The notes below the pieces were generated by a model. It was not told the DNA's origin. It saw only the letters and a list, made by a program, of their open reading frames with translations, and searched no databases. The translations under genes were made by a program, and so were the position numbers. From Streptomyces afghaniensis 772 (GTDB taxonomy: Bacteria > Actinomycetota > Actinomycetes > Streptomycetales > Streptomycetaceae), in the NCBI GenBank assembly GCA_000415505.1, contig KE354505.1:1-33630 (forward strand): a stretch of DNA of 33,630 nt. The letters are read 5' to 3'. Numbering within the stretch: the first letter of the stretch is position 1; each line of letters opens with the position of its first letter. Shown here in pieces: positions 1 to 7,046 of this stretch.

Positions 1-579
1 CGGTTCCCGGTAGGCGCCGAGGTCGACCAGGGTGTGCCCGCGCGGGGACGTCACCGGGGCGAAGCCGTACCGCTCGTGGCGCAGCAGTCGCCCTTGCACG
101 TCGTCGTTCCACAGGCAGCCGACGGCGCCCGTGTCGTCGACGCGCTCCCACAGGTCGGCGAAGACGGCGGCGATGTCGTCCAGTCCCCACGCGAAGTGGT
201 ACGTCCACCGGAAGCGGTGCCCCGGCCCGGCACCGCGCGTGTCCACGTACGCCTGCCAGGGGAACGTGGTCGACGCACAGGGGACCCCGGCCTCTTCGCA
301 GGCGTCGGTGACGGCGGGCAGCACCCGGGTCCCGGCCATGGTGAGCACGACGTTCGCCCCGTCGGCGCCGGCCAGGTCCCGTACGGCCTGCCGGGCCGCG
401 TCGGGATCCGAGCGGCTGTCGCGCACCGCGACGGTCACGTCGTAGCGGCGGCCGCCGTTGCGGATGTGCGCGAGCAGGGGCGCCAGTCTGCGCAGCACAT
501 ACGACAACGGTGACCCGAGAGGGGCCAGTCGGCCCGTCAGTGGCGCCACCACACCCACACACAAGGAATTCGACGACAT
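1..579 (-). CDS. ABC-type substrate-binding protein (partial, no signal peptide)
   Basis: An open frame runs without a stop from an ATG at 579 off the left edge; 193 codons are visible. The N-terminus reads MSSNSLCVGVVAPLTGRLAP, followed by a stretch like RYDVTVAVRDSRSDPDAARQ and then a segment like GANVVLTMAGTRVLPAVTDACEEAGVP. The 'xxGVVAPLTG...lG' opening and the 'D..SDP..A...v..L' segment are typical of the periplasmic-binding fold of branched-chain-amino-acid-type receptors (Peripla_BP_6). The ATG is preceded by GAAGAGG at a good distance; a GTG at 594 is in frame but less well placed. There is no hydrophobic signal sequence or lipobox, so it may be a cytoplasmic sensor-like relative rather than a transport receptor. 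It lies 31 bases after the small cysteine-repeat gene on the same strand. Codon use is strongly G/C at third positions. The family call is moderately sure; the ligand cannot be told. Confidence 0.75.
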   Translation of the reverse strand, partial: MSSNSLCVGVVAPLTGRLAPLGSPLSYVLRRLAPLLAHIRNGGRRYDVTVAVRDSRSDPDAARQAVRDLAGADGANVVLTMAGTRVLPAVTDACEEAGVPCASTTFPWQAYVDTRGAGPGHRFRWTYHFAWGLDDIAAVFADLWERVDDTGAVGCLWNDDVQGRLLRHERYGFAPVTSPRGHTLVDLGAYREP

Positions 580-610
580 CGGGGCCCTCTTCACTGAATC
601 GGGACGGCCG

Positions 611-928
611 TCAGCGGCCGGAGCGGTCCTTGGTCACGCAGGTGGTCTTGCTGAACACCGCCACCGTCTCGTTGCCGCAGTTGTTGCTGTGGCCCGAGGC
701 GTTGCGGGCGAAGAGCAGGTTGGACAGGACGCCGCCGCTCGGGCCCGCCTGGTCCCCGCCGCCCTTGCCGCCGTCCTCGGTGACACAGGTGCGCTCCTTG
801 AACAGCGCCACCTTGCCCGTGCCGCAGAGGTTGGCGTGGCCGGAGGAGTTCCGGCCGGAGAGGTTGGACAGCACACCGCCCGCCCCCGCGTCGCCGTCCC
901 CGGCATGGGCCGTGGCCAGGTGAATCAT
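611..928 (-). CDS. small protein with two paired-cysteine repeats, function unknown
   Basis: The frame is clearly coding, with nearly every third position G or C. It holds two related units: one with GVLSNLSGRNSSGHANLCG then VALFKERTCV, and one with GVLSNLLFARNASGHSNNCG then VAVFSKTTCV. Each unit has two cysteines about 15 residues apart, so each could form one disulfide. A Gly-rich linker joins them. The chosen ATG at 928 gives MIHLATAHAGDGDAG; 'ATAHA' followed by 'GDGD' looks like a signal peptidase cleavage site, but the hydrophobic core expected upstream is absent in all three frames. A TTG at 991 would add 21 residues without a signal. The repeats recall small secreted surface proteins such as chaplins (GVLSGN...CGN), but the match is too weak to assign the family. 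It may have lost its export signal. Confidence 0.6.
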   Translation of the reverse strand: MIHLATAHAGDGDAGAGGVLSNLSGRNSSGHANLCGTGKVALFKERTCVTEDGGKGGGDQAGPSGGVLSNLLFARNASGHSNNCGNETVAVFSKTTCVTKDRSGR

Positions 929-1110
929 CTGCGAGGACGGTTGATCAGGTACTCCCACGGGAGGCCGGGTGCGCGGACGTTGACGCGTCAAGGTGCAGCC
1001 CGTGGGCGTGGACCGATGGTGTGGTTTGGCGCTCCGCCGGCCCGATCACGCGTGCGGGTCGGCGAAGACTGGGGTGCGGGGGTGGCGCGGGGCCACCGGG
1101 AGGGGGCGAC

Positions 1111-3494
1111 ATGGCTGACGGCACGGTTCTGGTGGCGGTGGCGGAGGGTCCGGAGGACGGGGGCGCGGCGGCCGGGCAGCTGGCGAGGATCGCCGAGGCC
1201 ATCCGGGGGCGCGGCTTACAGGTCCGGTGGGTGGTGAGCGTCACCGACGCCGAGGCGGTGCTCAGGACCGAGGCCGGTCTCGCCGCCGCCGTGGTCGCCT
1301 GGGATCTTCCGCCGTCGCCGGGGGCGACGGTGAACCGGGGGGTGCGGCAGTACTGCGCCGAATCGGGCGCCGCTTCCAGAATCTGCCGGTGTTCCTGGTC
1401 ATGGCGGACGAGGGGCTGCGCGATCTGCCGTTGTGGGTGTCGCAGTCGGTGGTGGGCTACGTGTGGCCGCTGGAGGACACGCCGGCGTTCATCGCGGGGC
1501 GGATCACCACCGCCACGCGCGGCTACCAGGACGCCCTGCTGCCGCCGTTCTTCAAGGCGCTGCGCCGCTTCGACGACGCGCACGAGTACTCGTGGCACAC
1601 CCCGGCGCACTCCGGCGGTGTCGCCTTCCTGAAGTCACCCGTGGGCCGGGCGTTCCACGACTACTTCGGGGAACGGCTGCTGCGCAGCGACCTGTCGATC
1701 TCGGTCGAGGAGCTCGGCTCGTTGTTCGAGCACACCGGGCCGATCGGCGAGTCCGAGCGCAACGCCGCGCGGGTCTTCGGCTCCGACCACACGTACTTCG
1801 TGCTGCACGGCGACTCCACCTGCAACCGGGTGGTCGGCCACTTCAGCGTGACGCGGGACGAGATCGCCCTGGTGGACCGCAACTGCCACAAGTCGGTCCT
1901 GCACGGTCTGGTCGTCTCCGGCGCCCGGCCGGTGTACCTGGTCCCCACGCGCAACGGCTACGGCCTCGCCGGACCGCTGCCGCCGGCCGAGATCGCGGCG
2001 GACTCGGTGGCGGCGCGGATCGCCGCGAGTCCGCTGACGAGGGACGCCGTGTCATCGCGCGCACAGTACGCGGTGTTCACCAACTCCACGTACGACGGGC
2101 TGTGTTACGACGCGGTGGCGGCGGCCCGGGCCTTGGCCGCCGGGACGCCCCGGGTGCACTTCGACGAGGCGTGGTTCGCCTACGCCCGCTTCCACCCCTT
2201 GTACGCCGGGCGCTACGGCATGTCGGTGGACGAGGAGAGCTTCCCCGGGCCCGACCGGCCGACGGTCTTCGCGACCCAGTCCACGCACAAGCTGCTCGCG
2301 GCGCTGTCGCAGAGCGCCATGGTGCACGTCAGGCCGGCGCCCCGGGCACCCGTGGAGCACGAGCGGTTCAACGAGGCGCTGATGATGCACGGCACCACGT
2401 CGCCGCTGTACCCGATGATCGCCTCGCTGGACGTGTCCACGGCGATGATGGACGGTCCGCAGGGGCAGTGGCTGGTCGACGAGGCGGTGACCGAGGCGGT
2501 GCGGTTCCGCCAGGAGATGGTGCGCATCGGGCGACGGATCGAGGCCGCCGGGGACCGGCCGCCCTGGTTCTTCGGCGTGTGGCAGCCGGCTGAGGTGACC
2601 GACCCGGAGAGCGGGGCGCGCCTGCCCTTCGACGAGGCCCCGGCGGATCTGCTGCGCACGGAACCGTCCTGCTGGCACCTCGAACCCGGAGCGGACTGGC
2701 ACGGCTTCCCCTGGCTGACCGACGGCTACTGCATGCTCGACCCGATCAAGGTCACCCTGACCTGCCCGGGGATCAGCGCCACGGGTGAGGTGTCCGACTG
2801 GGGCATTCCCGCGCGGGTGCTCACCGCGTATCTGGGGACGCGGGGCATCGTCGTGGAGAAGACCGACAGCTACACCACGCTGGTGCTGTTCTCCATGGGC
2901 ATCACCAAGGGCAAGTGGGGCACGCTGCTGGACGCCCTGATGGACTTCAAGGACCTCTACGACGGTGACGCGCCGCTCGACCGTGTCCTGCCGGCGCTGG
3001 TCGCCGAGCACCCACGGCGCTACTCCGGGCTGACTCTGCGCGGACTGTGCCAGGAGATGCACGACCAACTGCGCGAGCTCCGCCTGGTCGAGCTCCTCGA
3101 CACCGCCTTCCGGGAGCTGCCGGAGCCGGTCGTCCCGCCCCAGCTGTGCTACCAGCGCCTGATCCGCGGCGGCACGGAACGGATCCGCCTGACCGACGCG
3201 CCCGGCCGCGTCGCCGCGGCCATGGTCACGGTCACACCGCCCGGCATCCCCGTCCTCATGCCGGGCGAGAGCGTCGGCGCCGCGAGCGGCCCGCTCCTGC
3301 GGTACCTGACCGCGCTGGAGTCGTTCGACCGCCGCTTCCCCGGCTTCGGCAGCGAGACCCACGGAGTGGTCCGCGACCCCGACACGGGCGACTACCAGAT
3401 CGAATGCCTCCGCCCGGACACGCCCGACCGTGCGGACACCACGACGACGCCGGCCCAGCGAAGCGCCCCGGAGGGGGCCGAGCCGGTGGGGTGA
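1111..3494 (+). CDS. Orn/Lys/Arg decarboxylase family protein (frameshifted near the N-terminus)
   Basis: PLP-dependent decarboxylase of the fold-I Orn/Lys/Arg group, about 794 residues when repaired. The start is the ATG at 1111, with GGGAGGGGG just upstream. The N-terminal receiver-like domain (MADGTVLVAVAEG, about 70 residues) is read in the 1111 frame. The rest, from GRRFQNLPVFLVMADEG on, lies in the -1 frame. The switch must fall between about 1318 and 1345, where there are a G5 run (1320-1324) and a G6 run (1337-1342); one missing G would join the two parts. The PLP lysine is in the STHKLLAAL motif (codon 2289-2291), with the upstream FDEAWFAYARFHP segment typical of the family. A C-terminal domain follows to GAEPVG. 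Substrate (ornithine, lysine or arginine) cannot be told by eye. A dimethylargininase-type gene follows on the same strand, which fits arginine/ornithine metabolism. Confidence 0.85.
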
Positions 3495-3611
3495 GTCCGG
3501 GGCAGGGGTGAGCTGACGCTTTCATGCCGGGCCGGTCCCGGGGGGCGGGCCCGAGGTCCGGGGGCCGGGCCTCCCCCAGGGGTGTCGTCTTCCGGGATCG
3601 CCCTGCATGAT

Positions 3612-3644
3612 GGTCGGCCGACGCCCGATGGGTTCCGGCCGACC
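3612..3644. promoter_or_regulatory. 9-bp inverted repeat upstream of ddaH-like gene
   Basis: GGTCGGCCG at 3612-3620 is the exact reverse complement of CGGCCGACC at 3636-3644, with a 15-base loop. It sits about 57 bases before the GTG start of the dimethylargininase-type gene. It could be an operator, or part of the termination region of the decarboxylase; the 3520-3585 stretch just before it is also very rich in C/G runs. In DNA this G/C-rich, chance stems are common. Confidence 0.3.
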
Positions 3645-3700
3645 CCGGAGGCTCCGTCGGCGCCGTCCAGACACGTCCCATCCGATACGGAGTCACGCTC

Positions 3701-4477
3701 GTGCCCAGCAAGAAGGCCCTCGTCCGCCGCCCCAGCCCGCGTCTTGCCGAAGGGCTGGTGACCCACATCGAGCGGGAGAGGGTCGACGCCGACCTCGCGG
3801 TCGAGCAGTGGGAAGCGTACGTGGCGGCCCTGCGCACGCACGGCTGGGAGACCATCGAGGTGGACCCGGCCGACGACTGCCCGGACTCGGTGTTCGTCGA
3901 GGACACCGTCGTGATGTACAAGAACGTGGCGCTGATCGCCCGCCCGGGCGCCGAGTCCCGGCGTGACGAGACCGCCGGCGTCGAGGAGGCCGTGGCGGGT
4001 CTGGGCTGCTCGGTGAACTGGATCTGGGAGCCGGGCACACTGGAGGGCGGCGACGTCCTGAAGATCGGCGACACCGTGTACGTGGGCCGGGGCGGGCGCA
4101 CCAACGCCGCCGGCGTCCAGCAGCTGCGGGCCGCGTTCGAACCGCTGGGCGCGCGGGTCGTCGCCGTACCGGTGACCAAGGTGCTGCACCTGAAGTCGGC
4201 CGTCACCGCGCTGCCGGACGGGACGGTCATCGGGCACATCCCGAAGATGGACACGCCGTCGCTGTTCGGGCGCTTCCTGCCGGTGCCGGAGGAGGCCGGT
4301 TCGCACGTCGTGCTGCTCGGCGGTGACAAACTGCTGATGGCGGCCAGCGCGCCGAAGACCGCGGAGCTGTTCGCGGACCTGGGGTACGAACCGGTCGTCG
4401 TGGACATCAGCGAGTTCGAGAAGCTCGAGGGATGTGTGACGTGCCTCTCGGTGCGGCTGCGGGAGCTGTACGCCTGA
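3701..4477 (+). CDS. ddaH: dimethylarginine dimethylaminohydrolase (DDAH)-type hydrolase
   Basis: A 258-residue guanidino-modifying hydrolase of the DDAH/arginine deiminase superfamily, which converts N-omega-methylated arginine to citrulline and methylamine. Visible family marks are the acidic DSVFVEDTVVMY segment near residues 65-76, the EPGTLEGGDVLKIG loop near 109-122, the catalytic His at about 163 in VLHLKSAVTAL, and the catalytic Cys at about 248 in EGCVTCLSVRL. Length and His/Cys spacing match the bacterial DDAH type. The start is GTG at 3701 with GGAG about nine bases upstream. It follows the Orn/Lys/Arg decarboxylase by 206 bases, so a separate promoter is possible. A close citrullinating homologue with a different substrate cannot be excluded. 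Confidence 0.88.
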   Translation: MPSKKALVRRPSPRLAEGLVTHIERERVDADLAVEQWEAYVAALRTHGWETIEVDPADDCPDSVFVEDTVVMYKNVALIARPGAESRRDETAGVEEAVAGLGCSVNWIWEPGTLEGGDVLKIGDTVYVGRGGRTNAAGVQQLRAAFEPLGARVVAVPVTKVLHLKSAVTALPDGTVIGHIPKMDTPSLFGRFLPVPEEAGSHVVLLGGDKLLMAASAPKTAELFADLGYEPVVVDISEFEKLEGCVTCLSVRLRELYA

Positions 4478-4494
4478 GGGGGTGGCACGCCCCC
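4478..4494 (+). terminator. hairpin immediately after the ddaH-like stop codon
   Basis: GGGGGTG, a GCA loop, then CGCCCCC form a 7-bp stem (one G-T wobble) starting at the base after the TGA stop. There is no T tract, as is usual in Streptomyces terminators. It probably limits read-through toward the desaturase promoter. Confidence 0.5.
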
Positions 4495-4549
4495 GGTCCA
4501 GCCCCTGGACCTGCGGCTCCGGGGGCGGAGGGTGCGCGCACGAGCGACA

Positions 4550-4563
4550 CCGCTGATCAGCGG
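4550..4563. repeat. 14-bp perfect palindrome CCGCTGATCAGCGG
   Basis: A perfect 14-base palindrome between the ddaH-like gene and the desaturase operators, followed by CCTTTAC. It could be a second terminator hairpin or a protein-binding site. No assignment can be made from sequence alone. Confidence 0.4.
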
Positions 4564-4578
4564 CCTTTACAGCGCTCT

Positions 4579-4630
4579 TAACCTACGGCATCGTAACCTA
4601 CGGAAACGTAGCCTACGATGCCGTAGGTTA
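4579..4630 (+). promoter_or_regulatory. three overlapping operator palindromes (CCTACG-N4-CGTA) upstream of the acyl-ACP desaturase gene
   Basis: Three copies of the pattern CCTACGnnnnCGTAgg start at 4582 (spacer GCAT), 4597 (GAAA) and 4612 (ATGC), a strict 15-bp period in which neighbours share one base. The outer copies are also exact mirror images: TAACCTACGGCATCGTA at 4579-4595 pairs with TACGATGCCGTAGGTTA at 4614-4630, with a CTACG-GAAA-CGTAG hairpin nested inside. The block lies 39-90 bases before the desaturase ATG, where a promoter must be. Symmetric TACG...CGTA sites are a common operator form for TetR-type regulators of lipid genes in actinobacteria (inference). No TetR gene is in this window, so the binding protein would be encoded elsewhere. 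Confidence 0.75.
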
Positions 4631-4668
4631 CCGCTCACCGCTCGTACGTATGTCCCCCTGGAGAGTCC

Positions 4669-5655
4669 ATGACGATCACCACTCCCCACCTCGGCAGCCC
4701 CGCCGGCGCCTGGACCGACGCTCAGCTGCTGTACGCACTGGAGGAAGTGGTCGAGAAGGAACTCAACCGGCATCTGCAGGTCGCCAAGGACTGGATGCCG
4801 CACGAGTACGTGCCCTGGAGCGACGCGCGCAACTTCCCCGGCCTCTTCGAGGACGGCGAGGCCTGGGACAAGGAGCAGTCGAAGGTCACCGAGATCGGCC
4901 GCATCGCGCTCGTCGTGAACCTGCTGACCGAGGACAACCTGCCCAGCTACCACCACGAGATCGCCTCGCTCTTCGGCCGCGACGGCGCCTGGGGCACCTG
5001 GGTGCACCGCTGGACGGCCGAGGAGGGCCGGCACGGCATCGTGATGCGGGACTACCTGCTCGCCTCGCGCGCGGTGGACCCGGACAAGCTGGAGCAGTTC
5101 CGCATGTCGCACATGAGCGAGGGCTTCGAGTCGGACAACCGGCACTCGATGCTCCACTCGATCGCCTACGTCGCCTTCCAGGAGCTGGCCACCCGCATCT
5201 CGCACCGCAACACCGGCCACCAGTCCGGCGACCCGGTCTGCGACCGCATGCTGGCCCGCATCGCGACCGACGAGAACCTGCACATGGTCTTCTACCGCAA
5301 CCTCCTGAAGTCGGCGTTCGAGCTCGCCCCCGACCTGACCATGCAGGCCGTGCGGGACGTGGTCGTGAACTTCCGGATGCCCGGCCACGGCATCCCCGGC
5401 TTCGAGCGTGCCGCCGCGCAGATGGCGATCGGCGAGGTCTACAACCTGCGCATCCACCACGACGACGTGCTCCAGCCCGTGCTGCGCTTCCTGAAGATCA
5501 TGGAGATCGACGGCCTGGGCCCCGAGGGCCGCAAGGCGCAGGAGGAACTCGGTCTGTACATGGGCGGCCTGGACAGCGAGGCGACGAAGTTCGACGAGAA
5601 GCTGGCCGCGCGCAAGGCCCGCATGGCGGCCCGGGCCGGTGCCACCGGCGCCTGA
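4669..5655 (+). CDS. desA: acyl-[acyl-carrier-protein] desaturase (soluble diiron)
   Basis: A 328-residue soluble ferritin-like diiron desaturase that inserts a double bond into acyl chains carried on ACP, feeding unsaturated fatty acids to membrane lipid. The iron-binding motifs are visible: VEKEL near residues 25-30, TEDNLPSYHHE near 86-96, EEGRHG near 115-120 and DENLH near 204-208. Length and motif order match the plant/actinobacterial DesA family. The ATG at 4669 follows CTGGAGAGTCC, a fair ribosome site. A triple CCTACG-N4-CGTA operator lies directly upstream, so tight control by a lipid-responsive repressor is likely. The partner ferredoxin or reductase is not in the window. Confidence 0.93.
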   Translation: MTITTPHLGSPAGAWTDAQLLYALEEVVEKELNRHLQVAKDWMPHEYVPWSDARNFPGLFEDGEAWDKEQSKVTEIGRIALVVNLLTEDNLPSYHHEIASLFGRDGAWGTWVHRWTAEEGRHGIVMRDYLLASRAVDPDKLEQFRMSHMSEGFESDNRHSMLHSIAYVAFQELATRISHRNTGHQSGDPVCDRMLARIATDENLHMVFYRNLLKSAFELAPDLTMQAVRDVVVNFRMPGHGIPGFERAAAQMAIGEVYNLRIHHDDVLQPVLRFLKIMEIDGLGPEGRKAQEELGLYMGGLDSEATKFDEKLAARKARMAARAGATGA

Positions 5656-5685
5656 CGGCCGACCCGGGCCATCCGGCCACGTCTG

Positions 5686-5721
5686 CGAGGCCCCCGGCCG
5701 CCACGAGCGGCCGGGGCCTCG
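5686..5721. terminator. strong bidirectional terminator between convergent desA and whiB-like genes
   Basis: CGAGGCCCCCGGCCGC, a CACGA loop, then GCGGCCGGGGCCTCG form a 15-bp stem with one bulged base. It lies between two genes whose 3' ends face each other, so it can serve both. No T tract follows on either side. Confidence 0.85.
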
Positions 5722-5766
5722 GCGTTCCGCACGCCCGCCCCTCCCCCGCCGGGGGCGCGCACCCGG

Positions 5767-6012
5767 CTACCGCGACGTACGCCGCAGTTCCAGCCGCTCC
5801 TTCTCCGACAGACCGCCCCAGACACCGAACCGTTCGTCGTTGTCCATCGCGTACTCGAGGCAGGCGTCACGGATCGGGCACAGACCGCAGATCCGCTTCG
5901 CCTCCCGTACCGAACTGCCGGGCTCGGGGAAGAAGAAGTCCGCCCCGGTCTGCGCGCACAACGCCTCCTGCTGCCAGGCGAGTTCGGGCGAGATCATGGT
6001 GTCGATGTGCAT
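5767..6012 (-). CDS. WhiB-like [4Fe-4S] transcriptional regulator
   Basis: An 81-residue Wbl protein. Four cluster-binding cysteines are at 19, 42, 45 and 51 (EALC ... RICGLCPIRDAC), giving the C-x22-C-x2-C-x5-C arrangement of the family. The GVWGG turn follows at 63-67, then a short basic tail (KERLELRRTSR) of the kind used in DNA or sigma-factor contact. Proteins of this family bind the housekeeping sigma factor and act with it at promoters. The start chosen is ATG 6012; an in-frame TTG at 6051 would add 13 residues. Neither has a clear ribosome site. The best one in the leader serves a three-codon ORF just upstream, so coupled translation is possible. Which Wbl subclass it belongs to cannot be decided. 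Confidence 0.85.
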   Translation of the reverse strand: MHIDTMISPELAWQQEALCAQTGADFFFPEPGSSVREAKRICGLCPIRDACLEYAMDNDERFGVWGGLSEKERLELRRTSR

Positions 6013-6058
6013 GCCCAGAAGCGTTCCGGAAGGCGAAAAACGTTCGATCAACGCGGGA

Positions 6059-6070
6059 TCAACACCGCAT
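6059..6070 (-). CDS. three-codon upstream ORF (Met-Arg-Cys-stop) in the whiB-like leader
   Basis: On the minus strand GGAGG, seven bases, then ATG CGG TGT TGA. This is the best ribosome site in the region. Its stop lies 7 bases before the in-frame TTG (6051) and 46 bases before the ATG (6012) of the Fe-S regulator gene, which has no clear site of its own. The last sense codon is a cysteine codon. Whether it is translated is inference. Confidence 0.4.
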   Translation of the reverse strand: MRC

Positions 6071-6082
6071 TGACGTGCCTCC

Positions 6083-6101
6083 GGCCACCTTGATGGTGGC
6101 C
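6083..6101. promoter_or_regulatory. hairpin GGCCACC-TTGAT-GGTGGCC in the whiB-like leader
   Basis: A perfect 7-bp inverted repeat with a 5-base loop, 13-31 bases upstream of the Met-Arg-Cys mini-ORF on the minus strand. It may be an RNA hairpin in the leader or an operator in the space between the whiB-like gene and the divergent VOC gene. Confidence 0.4.
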
Positions 6102-6248
6102 TGCCGGACGGTCCGACGCACGGCGGCGCGCGGGAACCCGGCGCACCGCACCCGGCAGCACGGCCCCGGCGGCGCTCCGGCGGCGCTTGTCAGCGGCCGG
6201 TGCGAGACTCGGCAGAGGGGATGACGGACCTGTGCGAGGAGACCGACG

Positions 6249-7031
6249 ATGCTCACCACCCGTTATGTGACCGGCGCTCCGAACTGGATCGATCTCGGCA
6301 CCCCCGACATCGACGGCGCAGCCGCGTTCTACGGCGGCCTGTTCGGCTGGCGGTTCCAGCCGGGTGGGCCCGAGGTCGGCGGGTACGGCCTCTTCCAGCT
6401 CGACGGCAGGACCACGGCCGGTGGCATGCAGACCACCCCGGAGCAGGGCCCGCCGTCCTGGACGGTGTACTTCCAGGCCCCGGACGCGGACGCCACCGCG
6501 CGGGCGGCCGGGCAGGCGCGCGGCTCGGTGCTGATGCAGCCCATGGACGTGCAGGACCTGGGCCGCATGGCGCTCCTCGCCGACCAGGCGGGGGTGCCCT
6601 TCGGCCTGTGGCAGCCCGGCCGCAACAAGGGCCTGGAGGTCGTCCGGGAGCCCGGCTCGCTGTGCTGGCTGGAGCTCTACACGGCGGACGTCCCGGCCGC
6701 TGCCGCCTTCTACCACTCCGTGCTCGGCCTGGAGACCGTCGGAGTCGACTTCCCCGGCGGCGCCTACACCACCCTCACCCCGGCCGGAGAGAGCGAGGAC
6801 GCCATGTTCGGCGGCCTCGTCCCCCTGGCCGACGCGGCCGAGGAGGAGGCCCACTGGCTGCCGTACTTCGAGGTCACCGACCCGGACGCCACCGTCGCCC
6901 GGGCAGGGGAACTGGGCGGCACGGTCCGGATGCCCGCCACGGACCTGCCGGACGTGGGCCGCATCGCCAAGCTCACGGACCCGTACGGGGCGCGTTTCGC
7001 GGTGATCCGCAGCGAGCCGCAGCCGGCCTGA
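6249..7031 (+). CDS. VOC-fold (glyoxalase/bleomycin-resistance/dioxygenase superfamily) protein, two tandem domains
   Basis: A 260-residue protein made of two vicinal-oxygen-chelate domains. The first starts at about residue 12 (GAPNWIDLGTPDIDGAAAFYGGLFGW) and the second at about 138 (PGSLCWLELYTADVPAAAAFYHSVLGLE); each ends with a 'DPxGxxF'-like strand (GVPFGLWQP; DPYGARFAVIR). The ATG at 6249 follows GAGGAGACCGACG, a strong ribosome site. Proteins of this form are common in Streptomyces and often called 'hydroxylase', but the substrate is unknown and metal ligands cannot be fixed by eye. It stands alone between the divergent whiB-like gene and the convergent LacI gene (gap 15 bases). Confidence 0.85.
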   Translation: MLTTRYVTGAPNWIDLGTPDIDGAAAFYGGLFGWRFQPGGPEVGGYGLFQLDGRTTAGGMQTTPEQGPPSWTVYFQAPDADATARAAGQARGSVLMQPMDVQDLGRMALLADQAGVPFGLWQPGRNKGLEVVREPGSLCWLELYTADVPAAAAFYHSVLGLETVGVDFPGGAYTTLTPAGESEDAMFGGLVPLADAAEEEAHWLPYFEVTDPDATVARAGELGGTVRMPATDLPDVGRIAKLTDPYGARFAVIRSEPQPA

Positions 7032-7046
7032 GGCACCTGCGCGGGA

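Noticed and set aside
611-928. A chaplin gene
   Set aside because: The GVLSN and CG(N/T) fragments recall chaplins, but the spacing of the cysteines, the SGRNSSGH segment and the lack of a signal peptide do not fit.
1318-1345. Programmed -1 ribosomal frameshifting in the decarboxylase
   Set aside because: No in-frame X-XXY-YYZ heptamer; re-pairing of the Arg codon would give a mismatch, and three other genes in the window have similar small indels, so an error or mutation is simpler.
2052-3362. A long minus-strand frame opposite the decarboxylase
   Set aside because: The plus-strand frame has intact PLP-enzyme motifs; the antisense product shows none and has shadow composition.
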